This document shows, one piece after another, positions 38,138 through 48,675 of a stretch of 64,000 bases of DNA. Position 1 is the stretch's first letter. Every line of letters begins with the position of its first letter. The stretch comes from Proteiniphilum acetatigenes DSM 18083 (lineage in GTDB: Bacteria; Bacteroidota; Bacteroidia; Bacteroidales; Dysgonomonadaceae). Under the pieces are notes generated by a model that saw nothing but the letters and a program-made list of their open reading frames with translations, did not search any database and was not told where the DNA came from. Made by a program: the position numbers and the translations under genes. The stretch spans positions 434,001 to 498,000 of the forward strand of contig NZ_KB905692.1 in assembly GCF_000380985.1 (NCBI RefSeq). The letters are read 5' to 3'.

Positions 38138-39166
38138 TTAAAATAAAAGTCCCTGTTCCTCTCCTTTTTTTCGTCCCAGATGTCGGTATGCCAGATCGGT
38201 TGCTTCCCTGCCTCGTGGGGTACGTTTAATAAATCCTTCTTTGATAAGGAACGGCTCATATACCTCTTCGATCGTGCCGGCATCATCTCCCACAGCCGTA
38301 GCAATCGTAGTAATACCTACCGGTCCCCCTTTGAACTTATCAATGATAGTCAGTAAAATTTTATTGTCTACCTCATCCAGTCCATATCTATCGATATTAA
38401 GTGCTTCCAGTGCATAAGACGATATCTGCCTGTCTATTTTCCCATTACCTTTTATCTGGGCAAAATCACGTACCCGCCGTAATAGTGCGTTAGCCACACG
38501 GGGTGTCCCCCTGCTTCGGGAAGCAATCTCTAACGCTGCCTGGCTATCACAGCTAACCTGCAACAGATCAGCCGACCGCAGGACGATCCCGGTAAGGGTT
38601 TCCAGATCGTAATACTCAAGGTGCATATTAATCCCAAAACGGGCCCTTAACGGGCTGGTCAGCAAACCGCTGCGGGTAGTAGCTCCCACAAGTGTAAAAG
38701 GATTCAGATCTATTTGGATAGAGCGTGCACTGGGACCTTTATCGATCAGAATATCGATCCGGTAATCTTCCATAGCACTGTAAAGATACTCCTCCACTAC
38801 TGGTGAAAGCCGATGAATTTCATCTATAAAAAGCACATCATTCTGCTCCAGCGAGGTAAGCACTCCGGCCAGATCACCCGGCTTATCGAGTACCGGGCCG
38901 GATGTCACCCTGAATCCCACACTCAACTCATTGGCGATAATATTCGAAAGGGTTGTTTTACCTAAACCGGGAGGGCCGTGCAACAACACATGATCGAGCG
39001 ACTCGCCACGCAAACGGGCTGCGCTGACAAATATTTTCAGGTTCTCCACGATCTTTCCCTGTCCCTTGAAATCGCCAAAGGTCAATGGACGCAAACTATT
39101 CTCAAATTCACGCTCGGTCTCCCTGAAATTGCGGTTACTATGTATATCAAAAGTATCTTCCATCAT
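38138..39166 (-). CDS. ruvB: Holliday junction branch-migration helicase RuvB
   Basis: A 342-aa AAA+ ATPase that drives branch migration with RuvA. Walker A is GPPGLGKTT (residues 64-72), Walker B is [10 protein letters not shown], sensor 1 is GATTRSGLL, and the C-terminal winged helix includes [20 protein letters not shown] and [17 protein letters not shown]. Length is normal. It is 17 bases after the queG stop, so the two are probably co-transcribed. Confidence 0.98.
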   Translation of the reverse strand: MMEDTFDIHSNRNFRETEREFENSLRPLTFGDFKGQGKIVENLKIFVSAARLRGESLDHVLLHGPPGLGKTTLSNIIANELSVGFRVTSGPVLDKPGDLAGVLTSLEQNDVLFIDEIHRLSPVVEEYLYSAMEDYRIDILIDKGPSARSIQIDLNPFTLVGATTRSGLLTSPLRARFGINMHLEYYDLETLTGIVLRSADLLQVSCDSQAALEIASRSRGTPRVANALLRRVRDFAQIKGNGKIDRQISSYALEALNIDRYGLDEVDNKILLTIIDKFKGGPVGITTIATAVGDDAGTIEEVYEPFLIKEGFIKRTPRGREATDLAYRHLGRKKGEEQGLLF

Positions 39167-39183
39167 TGTTATTGCAAAAATAA

Positions 39184-40104
39184 CTATTTATCGGGAGTTT
39201 TGGAAATTGCAGCCACATTCCGTTTTAATCCGGAGAATTTGGCCCTTTTCACGGCTGATTTACGGAATATCCGGCGATAATCCTCCTCATCCATCTCAAT
39301 TAGTTTTTTCAGATCGAGCGATAAAAATTCATCCAACGGCATAAATTCAGGAGTACTATGTGGCCTGGAGTACCGGTTCCATGGACACACTTTCTGACAA
39401 ATATCGCAGCCATACACATTATTGCTTAACAAAGGAGCTATGTCAGAAGAGATCTCTCCCTTATTCTCAATGGTCTGATACGAAATACATTTATTTGCAT
39501 TGAGATAATGGGGTCTCTCTATGGCGCCGGTAGGGCAGGCATCCAGGCAACGGCGGCACTTCCCGCAATTTTGTGAGGCAGGAGAATCATAATCCAACTC
39601 CATATCGATAATAAGTTCGCCGAGGAAAAAATAAGACCCCTTACCGGGAATGATGAGCAACGTATTTTTCCCGATAAATCCCAATCCTGCCTGTGCCGCC
39701 CAAAAACGTTCCAATACCGGAGCCGAATCAGAGAAATAGCGCCCTGTAACATCTGGATATCGGGATTTTATAAATTCAAACAATCCGCTCAATTTTCCAC
39801 GTACCACATCATGATAGTCTTTCCCATAAGCATAATAAGCAAATTGCGGCACCTCTTCGGGCAGTTTCTCGTGTGGATAATAGTTCAATGCTACCGAAAT
39901 AATGGATTTGGCACCGTCCACCAGTAATATGGGATCAAGCCTTTTGTCGATATTGCGGGCCATGTACTCCATACCCGCATTGCCGTTTTCTGCCAGCCAC
40001 TGCATATACCGCTCCTTTTCCCCGCTATCGGTAGCGCGGCAGATACCGCAGGCATCAAAACCCAGCGATAACGCATATTGTTTGATCTCTTCAGAAAATG
40101 TCAT
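39184..40104 (-). CDS. queG: Epoxyqueuosine reductase
   Basis: A 306-aa iron-sulfur and cobalamin enzyme making queuosine in tRNA. The start at 40104 ([20 protein letters not shown]) is the family start. Key parts are [28 protein letters not shown], and two 4Fe-4S motifs: [16 protein letters not shown] and [11 protein letters not shown]. Placed between rnr and ruvB. Confidence 0.96.
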   Translation of the reverse strand: MTFSEEIKQYALSLGFDACGICRATDSGEKERYMQWLAENGNAGMEYMARNIDKRLDPILLVDGAKSIISVALNYYPHEKLPEEVPQFAYYAYGKDYHDVVRGKLSGLFEFIKSRYPDVTGRYFSDSAPVLERFWAAQAGLGFIGKNTLLIIPGKGSYFFLGELIIDMELDYDSPASQNCGKCRRCLDACPTGAIERPHYLNANKCISYQTIENKGEISSDIAPLLSNNVYGCDICQKVCPWNRYSRPHSTPEFMPLDEFLSLDLKKLIEMDEEDYRRIFRKSAVKRAKFSGLKRNVAAISKTPDK

Positions 40105-40118
40105 AAAAAGGAAAGAAC

Positions 40119-42263
40119 TCAAGCGAGCGTAAAATCAAGCTGCTTCCTGTCGAGATTGGCTCTTGCCACCTGAATGGAAACAGGTTGGCCGAGACGATAC
40201 TCTCTTCTGGTACGCCGGCCGACTAACCGGAAATTCTTTTCATCCAGTTCATAGAAATCGTCATCCAACTCGCGGATAGGGATCATACCCTCACACTTAT
40301 TCTCATTGATCTCCACATAAATCCCCCATTCTGTCACACCGGAGACTACGCCATCGTACACTTTACCGATCTTATCGGCCATGAATTCCACCTGCTTGTA
40401 TTTGATAGAATCCCGCTCGGCGTTGGCTGCTACCTGCTCCATCTGTGAACAGTGCTTGCATTCTTCTTCCAGCGGCCCCTGATCTACACTTTGTCCTCCC
40501 TCCAGATAACGTTCCAGCAGACGGTGCACCAGCATATCGGGATATCTCCGGATGGGAGAAGTAAAATGGGTATAATAATCGAACGCCAGACCGTAATGTC
40601 CTACATTCTTGGTGGAATAGATTGCTTTGGACATAGTACGGATCGCGATGGTCTCGATCAGGTTCTCCTCCGGACGTCCCTGTACCTTATCCAACAGGGA
40701 GTTGATACTTTTTGCCACCTCCACTTTTGAGCCGTCGGATTTTATCTTATGTCCGAAGCGCAGGATAAATGTATTGAATGTATCCAGTTTTTCCGGATCA
40801 GGCACATCGTGTATGCGATAGACAAAAGTTTTGGGTTTCTTCCCTTTGGGTACTATGCTGATAGACTCGGCCACGTTTTTATTGGCCAGCAACATAAACT
40901 CCTCAATCAAATGATTGGCTTCCTTCGACTCCTTGAAATATACTCCCAGCGGTTTTCCTTTCTCATCGAGATTAAACTTTACCTCATATCGCTCAAAATT
41001 GATAGCACCATTGGCAAACCGCCTCTCACGTAACTGCCTGGCAAGATGATGCAATTGAAGTATCTCTGCCGAGAAATCACCCTTTCCGGTTTCGATCACC
41101 GCCTGTGCATCTTCATAGGTAAGCCGGCTGTCCGACTTGATCACAGTCCGTACGATACGTGATTTTTTTATCTCCGCCTTATCGTTGAGCGTGAAGATAA
41201 CCGAAAAACACAATTTCTCTTCATAAGGGCGTAATGAACATATTCCGTTGCTCAACCGCTCCGGCAGCATGGGGATCGTCCTGTCGACAAGATAGATGGA
41301 GGTCGCCCGGTTTTCCGCCTCCCGGTCGATCAGGTCACCCGGTTTCACATAATGGGTCACATCGGCAATATGTACTCCCACCTCCCACTGGTTGGACGAG
41401 ACTTTGCGAAGGGAAAGGGCATCATCGAAATCTTTGGCATCTTTCGGGTCGATAGTGATGGTGAATACATCACGAAAGTCTTCCCGCCTGGCAATCTCCT
41501 CTTTATCTATCTCTTCAGGGATCAGATCAGCAAATTTCTCGACCTTTTCAGGATAGCTGTAGGGCAGATCATACTGCGCAAGAATGGCATGCATCTCAGT
41601 ATCGTTATGTCCCGGCTTACCCAGGACATCAATCACTTTTCCCACCGGATTATTGGCTTTTGCAGGCCATTCGGTAATTTCCACCAGCACTTTGTCGCCA
41701 TTCCTGGCACCGTTAAGATCCTCTTTTGGAATAAAAATATCGTTCGACAGGAACTTACTATCCATCACTAAAAAAGCGAAGTGTTTCTGCACTTCCAGTA
41801 TTCCCACAAAACGGCTCTGGGCACGTTCCAGTATCTCTACTACTGTTCCTTCTGTATCTGCACGTTTCCGCTTTGCCAACAGTTGCACGCGAACCCTGTC
41901 GCCATTCATCGCATGCTTACTGTTGCGTTCGGGTATATAAATAATATTTCCGTCATCGTCCGGCACAAAGAAATTCTTACCGTTGCTCCGTCGTTCAAAA
42001 CGTCCTTCCAACATCAATCCCCGGTTGTTGATACGGTATCTGCCACGGGATGTCTCTAGAAGCACATCTTCATCGCGCAGCTTGTCGAGTACACTGATCA
42101 GCACACGTCGGCCCTCTTCTCCACGAATATCCAGCGCAGCAGCTATTTGTTTATAATTAAACTGTTTATCATTATTCTGGTTGAGAAAATTGGTCACTAA
42201 AGGGATCAATTCCTTTTTTTTGGGTTTATTAACGGAAGGTATAGATGTTGTTTTTTTGCTCAT
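40119..42263 (-). CDS. rnr: Ribonuclease R
   Basis: A 714-aa 3'-5' exoribonuclease. An N-terminal winged helix (NYKQIAAALDIRGEEGRRVL) and cold-shock domains are followed by the RNB domain with the metal-binding Asp cluster in ITIDPKDAKDFDDALSLRKV and the block ENRATSIYLVDRTIPMLPER, then a C-terminal S1 domain (YDGVVSGVTEWGIYVEINEN). It ends 14 bases before the queG start on the same strand. Confidence 0.97.
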   Translation of the reverse strand: MSKKTTSIPSVNKPKKKELIPLVTNFLNQNNDKQFNYKQIAAALDIRGEEGRRVLISVLDKLRDEDVLLETSRGRYRINNRGLMLEGRFERRSNGKNFFVPDDDGNIIYIPERNSKHAMNGDRVRVQLLAKRKRADTEGTVVEILERAQSRFVGILEVQKHFAFLVMDSKFLSNDIFIPKEDLNGARNGDKVLVEITEWPAKANNPVGKVIDVLGKPGHNDTEMHAILAQYDLPYSYPEKVEKFADLIPEEIDKEEIARREDFRDVFTITIDPKDAKDFDDALSLRKVSSNQWEVGVHIADVTHYVKPGDLIDREAENRATSIYLVDRTIPMLPERLSNGICSLRPYEEKLCFSVIFTLNDKAEIKKSRIVRTVIKSDSRLTYEDAQAVIETGKGDFSAEILQLHHLARQLRERRFANGAINFERYEVKFNLDEKGKPLGVYFKESKEANHLIEEFMLLANKNVAESISIVPKGKKPKTFVYRIHDVPDPEKLDTFNTFILRFGHKIKSDGSKVEVAKSINSLLDKVQGRPEENLIETIAIRTMSKAIYSTKNVGHYGLAFDYYTHFTSPIRRYPDMLVHRLLERYLEGGQSVDQGPLEEECKHCSQMEQVAANAERDSIKYKQVEFMADKIGKVYDGVVSGVTEWGIYVEINENKCEGMIPIRELDDDFYELDEKNFRLVGRRTRREYRLGQPVSIQVARANLDRKQLDFTLA

Positions 42264-42471
42264 AATTTATTACGTCGGTTTTTACTTAAACAATTCAAAC
42301 GCATTTTAGTTAAATACAAAGTAATAAAATATTTCATAGAAAACAGAGCCAAGAGCCAAGAATCAAGACATTTTAATCATATCCTTGTGCGTGTGAACTT
42401 ATCTCATAAATATTACATACGATAAAACAAAATTAAATCGTTTCTTCATTTTCAAATCCTGAAGTAATCGC

Positions 42472-42479
42472 TATTTTTG
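42472..42479 (+). promoter_or_regulatory. -7 box upstream of the SDR gene
   Basis: TATTTTTG lies 22 bases before the start codon at 42502. No clear -33 element is seen. The rest of the 238-base divergent gap shows no gene. Confidence 0.4.
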
Positions 42480-42501
42480 TATAAAAGATAAGGGAGATAG
42501 T

Positions 42502-43515
42502 ATGCAAAAAAGAAAGATACTCATCACCGGTGCCAGCGGATTTATAGGAAGTACCGTTGTTGACAAGGCGCTGGAACTGGGATATGAAACTTGGGCCGGA
42601 ATACGGAAGAGCAGTAGCCGGCAGTATCTGCAGGACGAACATATTCGTTTTATCGACCTGCACTATGGCGATAAAACGAAGTTGAAGGAACAACTCCGGA
42701 ATTTTACAAATGAGTATGGACGTTTCGATAATATCATACATATTGCGGGACTGACAAAGGCACGCCGCAAATCGGATTTCGATAAAGTAAATTGGGAATA
42801 TACCAAAAATTTCGTAGAAGCACTGATAGAGACGGATAATGTTCCCGATTCTTTTGTATTTATGAGCTCCCTCGGAGCCATGGGGCCCGGGGATGAAGTT
42901 GGGTATACTCCCATGTGTGCCGATAAGACTCCCACCCCCAATACAGCTTACGGGAAGAGCAAACTGAAAGCCGAAAACTGGCTGAAGAGTATCGACGGAT
43001 TTCCTTACCTGATTCTACGCCCTACCGGTGTCTACGGCCCCCGCGACAGGGATTATCTTATCCTGATGAGAGCGGTAAAAAGTGGATTAGACGTGGGAGC
43101 AGGTTATAAAAAACAACTCCTCTCGTTTATCTATATCGAAGATCTGGTAAATATAGTTTTCTCCCTGATTGAAAAAGGGATTCGAAGAAAAGAGTATCTC
43201 GTCTCCGACGGAGATATGTATACTGATAGTGAATTCAACGCCATTGTACGGGATGTATTGCATAAAAAAAATGTATTGAGGTTAAAAGTCCCGCTCTTTC
43301 TGGTAAAGTCCGCAGCATTTATAAGTGAAAAAACCGCTGCTATTTTTGGTAAAGCGACTACTTTTAACAGCGATAAGTATAGGATTATGAAACAACGCAA
43401 CTGGGCTTGTGAGATTGCTCCATTGAAAGAAGATATCGGTTTTCAGCCGGCATACAGATTGAAAGAGGGGGTTGAGAAAACGATTGAGTGGTATCGGAAA
43501 GAGGGATGGCTCTGA
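42502..43515 (+). CDS. NAD-dependent epimerase/dehydratase (extended SDR)
   Basis: A 337-aa cytosolic protein. The Rossmann loop is KILITGASGFIGSTVVDKAL; the catalytic Tyr-x-x-x-Lys is AYGKSKLKAE, with Ser in SFVFMSSLGAMGPGD upstream; RPTGVYGPRDRDYL binds the substrate end. The family acts on sugar nucleotides or lipids; the substrate cannot be read here. About 100 low-complexity bases separate it from the HAD-hotdog gene, so it may or may not be part of the menaquinone block. Confidence 0.92.
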   Translation: MQKRKILITGASGFIGSTVVDKALELGYETWAGIRKSSSRQYLQDEHIRFIDLHYGDKTKLKEQLRNFTNEYGRFDNIIHIAGLTKARRKSDFDKVNWEYTKNFVEALIETDNVPDSFVFMSSLGAMGPGDEVGYTPMCADKTPTPNTAYGKSKLKAENWLKSIDGFPYLILRPTGVYGPRDRDYLILMRAVKSGLDVGAGYKKQLLSFIYIEDLVNIVFSLIEKGIRRKEYLVSDGDMYTDSEFNAIVRDVLHKKNVLRLKVPLFLVKSAAFISEKTAAIFGKATTFNSDKYRIMKQRNWACEIAPLKEDIGFQPAYRLKEGVEKTIEWYRKEGWL

Positions 43516-43616
43516 TTGATGTGATGATTTAACAATTTAATGATATGATGATTAAAAAAGAAGTCGGAAGTTGAGAAGTGAAAATTTCATAATCTTAAAT
43601 TTTGAATTAAATAAAT

Positions 43617-44849
43617 ATGGAATATAAACTATTGGTTCTCGATGTGGACGGCACATTGGTGAACAGCAAAAAAGAATTATCCGTACAGACACTGACTACG
43701 CTGTTGAAGATACAGCACGCAGGCATACGCATTGTATTGGCTTCGGGCCGATCACCGTATGGACTCCGCCATCTGGTTGAAAAACTGGAAATGAAGAAAT
43801 GGGGCGGTTATATTCTTCCATATAATGGTGCGCAGATTATTGATGCGGGAAACGATAAGGTGCTATTTGAAAAGAGGATAGATCCGGTAATGTTTCCCTA
43901 TCTGGAAAGGAAAGCACTGAAGAACGGATTCGGCATTTTCACCTATCACAGTAATCAACTTATTACCACACATCCGGAAAACAAACATATCCGGGAAGAA
44001 GCAACCCTCAACGGCATGGAAATTGTGGCGGTAGAAAACCTTTCCGCAGCTGTGGACTTCTCTCCCTGTAAGTGTGTGCTGGTCAGCGATAACGAGACGG
44101 CGCTGGTAGCTTTAAAAGATCAGTGGAGGAAACGTTTGGCCGGCGTACTGGACGTATACCGGTCGGAGTCGTTCTTCCTTGAAGTGGTACCGGAGTTTGT
44201 CGATAAGGGAAATACATTGGGTGTCCTGATTGAAAAGCTGGGGATCAGTACGGAAGAGGTGATGGCAATCGGTGATGGACGGAGGGATTTCTCGATGCTC
44301 CAACTCGCCGGTTTAGGTATTGCTATGGGAAATGCGCAGGACTCGATCAAGGCATGTGCCGATTATATCACCGAAAGTAATGATAATGACGGAGTCGCTA
44401 TTGCAGTCCAGAAATTTATCATTGCCGCAGTCCGTCCAGCAGATATTCCACCGGACAAATTGAATGCCGGCAACCGTAATACACTGATGGGTAATCTGGG
44501 CATTCAATATACCTATGCTTCGTCAGGCCGGATTGAGGCGGTAATGCCCGTAGATGAACGTACCCGGCAACCCTTTGGAGTACTGCATGGCGGCGCCACA
44601 TTAGCGCTCGCCGAAACAGTGGCCGGAATGGGATCGATGCTAATTTGCGAACCGGATGAGATTATTGCCGGGATGCAGGTTAGCGGTAACCATATATCTT
44701 CGGCCCACGAAGGCGATACGGTACGGGCTGTGGGAACAATTATCCACAAAGGACGTTCATCTCATGTATGGAATGTAGATGTTTTTACTTCGACCAACAA
44801 ACTAATCTCTTCCATCAGGGTTGTCAATAGTGTATTAAAAAAGAGATGA
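43617..44849 (+). CDS. Fusion of HAD (Cof-type) phosphatase and hotdog thioesterase (probable DHNA-CoA thioesterase)
   Basis: A 410-aa two-domain protein. Residues 1-265 are a Cof-type HAD phosphatase: nucleophile region LVLDVDGTLVNSKKEL (Asp9, Asp11), LASGRSPYGLRHLV, and motif IV MAIGDGRRDFSMLQLAGLGI. Residues about 280-410 are a PaaI/MenI-type hotdog thioesterase with the catalytic segment QPFGVLHGGATLALAETVAG. The stop overlaps the start of menF (ATGA), which places the thioesterase half in the menaquinone pathway as the likely 1,4-dihydroxy-2-naphthoyl-CoA hydrolase. The substrate of the HAD half is unknown. Confidence 0.9.
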   Translation: MEYKLLVLDVDGTLVNSKKELSVQTLTTLLKIQHAGIRIVLASGRSPYGLRHLVEKLEMKKWGGYILPYNGAQIIDAGNDKVLFEKRIDPVMFPYLERKALKNGFGIFTYHSNQLITTHPENKHIREEATLNGMEIVAVENLSAAVDFSPCKCVLVSDNETALVALKDQWRKRLAGVLDVYRSESFFLEVVPEFVDKGNTLGVLIEKLGISTEEVMAIGDGRRDFSMLQLAGLGIAMGNAQDSIKACADYITESNDNDGVAIAVQKFIIAAVRPADIPPDKLNAGNRNTLMGNLGIQYTYASSGRIEAVMPVDERTRQPFGVLHGGATLALAETVAGMGSMLICEPDEIIAGMQVSGNHISSAHEGDTVRAVGTIIHKGRSSHVWNVDVFTSTNKLISSIRVVNSVLKKR

Positions 44850-45919
44850 CAGAACAACATAGTTACCGTATTTTAGATGTACTGATCGAACAGGACGCCT
44901 ATTTCGCGATTTTCAGGCTGCCGCACGAAACAGCACCCCGGTTTGTGATGCAAACGTCCGGTACCCCCTCTATCCTCAGGGATATCGAGGAACTGAACGA
45001 GCAACAGGGATTTGTGATCGCTCCTTTCCGGACAAACGCAACATCTCCCCTCATAGTGATACGGCCGGATCGTACCACTTTTCCGGAAGTAAATATCTCT
45101 ATCCGGAAAGATGGGCAGGAAAAAGCATATCTCCAAAAGCATATAAGCAAGAATAAAGTTGAGTACAGCTACCTCTTCGACCGATTCCACAAACCATTGG
45201 CAAACGGGGAATTGAAAAAACTGGTACTGTCGAGAAGCAAGATCATCGATAGAAAAGACACATTTTCTCCGGGACGTTCTTTTTTCAATGCCGTGGAGAA
45301 ATATCCCCATTCGTATGTTTACCTTTTCCATACACCTCAAAGCGGCACATGGCTGGGAAGCACACCCGAAATACTGCTAAGAGGGGTAAGAGATGAATGG
45401 CATACAGTCGCCCTTGCCGGAACCCGCTATCCCAATTCGGGCACTGTAACGTGGGATGACAAGAATCTAAGAGAACAGCATCTGGTCACGTCCTATCTTC
45501 TAAAACAACTTTCCTCCTTTCATATCACACCGGAAATAAACGGGCCTTACACAATAAAAGCCGGAAATCTGGCGCATCTGCGGACAGACTTCAGTTTCAA
45601 CTTGCCGGAAACGCCAAAGCCTGGTACATTACTAAAAGCGCTCCACCCCACGCCGGCAGTATCGGGACTTCCGAAAGATGAAGCCTACCAGTTTATTCAG
45701 CATAACGAAGAGCAAGATCGTCTTTATTATTCCGGATTCCTCGGCATGCTCGACACAGAAGGAGAAACCGACATATATGTAAACCTCAGATGCATGCATA
45801 TTGAGAAAAATTTGCTTACTTTGTTTGCCGGCAGTGGTTTACTCGTATCTTCATCTTTGGATGACGAATGGGAAGAAACCGAACATAAGTTGGAGGTGAT
45901 GTTGAATATACTTCAATAA
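44846..45919 (+). CDS. menF: Isochorismate synthase (menaquinone type)
   Basis: A 357-aa chorismate-binding enzyme converting chorismate to isochorismate. The C-terminal catalytic core has KLVLSRSKIIDRK, YLFHTPQSGTWLGSTPEILL, ALAGTRYPNSGTVTWDDKNL, HPTPAVSGLPKDEAY and YYSGFLGMLDTEGETDIYVN. The N-terminal third is less conserved, as usual. Translationally coupled to the preceding fusion gene and only four bases before menD. Confidence 0.93.
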   Translation: MTEQHSYRILDVLIEQDAYFAIFRLPHETAPRFVMQTSGTPSILRDIEELNEQQGFVIAPFRTNATSPLIVIRPDRTTFPEVNISIRKDGQEKAYLQKHISKNKVEYSYLFDRFHKPLANGELKKLVLSRSKIIDRKDTFSPGRSFFNAVEKYPHSYVYLFHTPQSGTWLGSTPEILLRGVRDEWHTVALAGTRYPNSGTVTWDDKNLREQHLVTSYLLKQLSSFHITPEINGPYTIKAGNLAHLRTDFSFNLPETPKPGTLLKALHPTPAVSGLPKDEAYQFIQHNEEQDRLYYSGFLGMLDTEGETDIYVNLRCMHIEKNLLTLFAGSGLLVSSSLDDEWEETEHKLEVMLNILQ

Positions 45920-45923
45920 AGGC

Positions 45924-47672
45924 ATGTATTCCGAAAAAAGAAATGTTTTACAATTGGTAGCGCTGCTCAAAGCGCATGATATTACCCATATCGTGCTGTC
46001 TCCCGGCTCACGGAATTCACCGCTTACCCATTCTTTTGCGACAGACAGGGATTTCACCTGTTACAGTGTTGTAGACGAAAGGAGCGCCGGTTTTTTTACC
46101 TTGGGCATCATACAGGCTATCGGGAAACCGGCAGCTGTCTGCTGTACATCGGGAACGGCAACACTGAACCTCGGCCCGGCTGTGGCTGAAGCCTTTTATC
46201 AGCAGTTACCCCTGTTAGTGATCACTGCGGATCGCCCTGCCGCATGGATCGGGCAGATGGACGGGCAAACCATTCCGCAGAGCGGCCTGTTCAGAGATCT
46301 CACCCGCCGGTCGGTTCAACTCCCCCAAATAGCAGATGAGGAGGAAGAATGGTATTGCAACCGGTTGATCAATGAGGCTATACTCAGCCTGGATAACGAG
46401 GTAAAAGGTCCCTCACATATAAATATCCCTTTAGGTGAACCTCTGTTTGGCTTCAATACACCAACCCTCCCTCTTGTCCGTGTGATCCGGCAATCTGCAC
46501 CCGGATACATGATCCATAAGGAAGATAGATATAGAGAACGATTCGGCAGTTATTCCAAACGGATGGTCATTGTCGGACAATTGCTGCCGGGCAATGGCTT
46601 AACCGAAATATTGGAAAAACTCCGTAAGGAATGGGACGTTGTAGTGCTGGCGGAGCAGTTATCCAATATCCCCGTAAAAGAGACTTCAGTTTTTGACACG
46701 GTACTTTATGCGGCATCGGAAAAAGAATTAGAAGAGTTAACACCTGATCTGGTCATCACATTAGGTGGACATATCGTTTCCAAGCGGCTGAAACAGTTCA
46801 TCCGCTCAGCCCGTATCCGCGAACATTGGCATATTTCTCCCTCCGGCGAAGTCATAGATACATTTCAGCGGGTTACTGATATTGTAAGGAGCGATAATGA
46901 AACATTTCTGCTCTATCTGACAGAGAGACTGCCCTGTTTGGAGGAAAAAGAATTTAGCAGGGTAAGAGAGTTCGATGAGACAAAAGATTTTAGGGAAATA
47001 AAAAATTCCAAAGAGGCAAGAGGTTTCCGGGACCTTTGGGAAAGAGCCTGTGCATCCGTATCGGAACCGGACGTGGCCTTCTCCGATCTTTATGCAGCCG
47101 GTGCATTGATGCATGCGTTGCCGAAAAACTCTTCCTTACAGTTAGGAAACAGCAATAGTGTGCGTCTGGCACAGTTATTCGATATCCCCTCGTCGGTAAG
47201 AATGTTTTGTAATCGGGGAACCAACGGGATAGAAGGCTCACTCTCCACAGCGGTCGGATATGCTTCGTCGTCGGGTAAACTCACTTTTCTGTTGATTGGC
47301 GATTTAAGTTTCTTCTACGATATGAACGGACTTTGGAATAATTACAGCACCCGCAATTTACGCATCCTGCTGAATAATAACGGCGGAGGAGAGATATTCG
47401 GTATGCTTCCAGGACTGAACAAGTCGGAAGTATTGCATGAGTATATTGCTGCCGCTCATACAACCGAAGCAAAGGCCTGGGCAGAACAACAGGGATTTCT
47501 CTATCTTTCTGCCCACAACGCCGGGGAATTGGAACAGCAATTGCCACTCTTTACAGATACTGACAGCGAAAAACCGGTTCTATTGGAAGTGTTTACTTCC
47601 ATGGAAAAGAATGCAGAACAAATACGATTATATTATCATAAGCAAAAAAGACGTTTTAAGTTAGATGACTAG
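45924..47672 (+). CDS. menD: SEPHCHC synthase (2-succinyl-5-enolpyruvyl-6-hydroxy-3-cyclohexene-1-carboxylate synthase)
   Basis: A 582-aa thiamine-diphosphate enzyme joining isochorismate and 2-oxoglutarate. Visible motifs are VLSPGSRNSPLTHSFA, CCTSGTATLNLGPAVAEAFY (cofactor Glu region), LLVITADRPAAWIGQMDGQT and the C-terminal cofactor loop GDLSFFYDMNGLWNN. An Arg/Lys/Glu-rich insertion near residues 330-370 (SRVREFDETKDFREIKNSKE) is less conserved than its surroundings. Length is normal. Confidence 0.96.
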   Translation: MYSEKRNVLQLVALLKAHDITHIVLSPGSRNSPLTHSFATDRDFTCYSVVDERSAGFFTLGIIQAIGKPAAVCCTSGTATLNLGPAVAEAFYQQLPLLVITADRPAAWIGQMDGQTIPQSGLFRDLTRRSVQLPQIADEEEEWYCNRLINEAILSLDNEVKGPSHINIPLGEPLFGFNTPTLPLVRVIRQSAPGYMIHKEDRYRERFGSYSKRMVIVGQLLPGNGLTEILEKLRKEWDVVVLAEQLSNIPVKETSVFDTVLYAASEKELEELTPDLVITLGGHIVSKRLKQFIRSARIREHWHISPSGEVIDTFQRVTDIVRSDNETFLLYLTERLPCLEEKEFSRVREFDETKDFREIKNSKEARGFRDLWERACASVSEPDVAFSDLYAAGALMHALPKNSSLQLGNSNSVRLAQLFDIPSSVRMFCNRGTNGIEGSLSTAVGYASSSGKLTFLLIGDLSFFYDMNGLWNNYSTRNLRILLNNNGGGEIFGMLPGLNKSEVLHEYIAAAHTTEAKAWAEQQGFLYLSAHNAGELEQQLPLFTDTDSEKPVLLEVFTSMEKNAEQIRLYYHKQKRRFKLDD

Positions 47673-47729
47673 AAGTCAAACCTGTGCAGTTTATACTAAA
47701 GTGACAAAACGACTAATTTTAATAGAACT

Positions 47730-48551
47730 ATGACAAACAGAGAATGGACAACCATCAAGGGATACGAAGATATTCTTTTCGATTTTTATAATGGGATCGC
47801 GCGGATCACGATCAACCGTCCGCGCTACCGCAATGCTTTTACACCCACTACCACCGGTGAAATGAGCGATGCCCTGCGCATCTGCCGTGAAGAATCGGAT
47901 ATCAGTGTGGTGGTAATCACCGGGGCAGGTGACAAAGCCTTTTGTTCGGGAGGCGATCAGAATGTAAAGGGAAAAGGAGGGTATATCGACAAAGACGGTA
48001 TACCACGCCTAAGCGTGCTGGATGTGCAAAAGCAGATCCGGTCAATCCCCAAACCGGTAATCGCAATGGTCAACGGATATGCCATCGGCGGAGGACATGT
48101 ACTCCATGTAGTTTGCGATCTGTCTATTGCATCGGAGAATGCCATCTTCGGACAGACCGGCCCCCGTGTGGGAAGTTTTGATGCCGGCTTCGGATCCTCT
48201 TACCTCGCCCGCATTGTGGGACAAAAGAAAGCCCGCGAGATATGGTTTCTCTGCCGCCAGTACAACGCACAGGAAGCGCTCGAAATGGGGCTGGTGAACA
48301 AAGTCGTACCGTTCGACCAATTAGAAGACGAAGTGGTGGAATGGGCAGAAACGATGATGCAGCATAGCCCGTTAGCGCTCCGCATGATCAAAGCAGGGCT
48401 GAATGCTGAACTCGACGGACAGGCAGGAATACAGGAGTTAGCCGGAGACGCCACCATGCTCTACTACCTGACTGACGAGGCACAGGAAGGAAAACAGGCG
48501 TTCCTGGAAAAACGGAAACCGAACTTCAAACAATTCCCCAAACTGCCCTGA
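47730..48551 (+). CDS. menB: 1,4-dihydroxy-2-naphthoyl-CoA synthase
   Basis: A 273-aa crotonase-family enzyme closing the naphthoquinone ring. Motifs: [57 protein letters not shown] (oxyanion hole), [20 protein letters not shown] and a C-terminal [18 protein letters not shown]. Its product is the substrate of the thioesterase encoded by the fusion gene at 43617-44849. The gap after it holds a 30-base tandem repeat. Confidence 0.98.
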   Translation: MTNREWTTIKGYEDILFDFYNGIARITINRPRYRNAFTPTTTGEMSDALRICREESDISVVVITGAGDKAFCSGGDQNVKGKGGYIDKDGIPRLSVLDVQKQIRSIPKPVIAMVNGYAIGGGHVLHVVCDLSIASENAIFGQTGPRVGSFDAGFGSSYLARIVGQKKAREIWFLCRQYNAQEALEMGLVNKVVPFDQLEDEVVEWAETMMQHSPLALRMIKAGLNAELDGQAGIQELAGDATMLYYLTDEAQEGKQAFLEKRKPNFKQFPKLP

Positions 48552-48675
48552 ACAAGACCCAAGAGCCTGACGACAAACCGAAACCAAAGAACAAACTTGT
48601 TTGGATTTTGGTGAGGTTCGAAGGAAGAAGACAAAGTCAAATTTATTTGTTCTGCCGAGCGTAGAATTGAAAATC

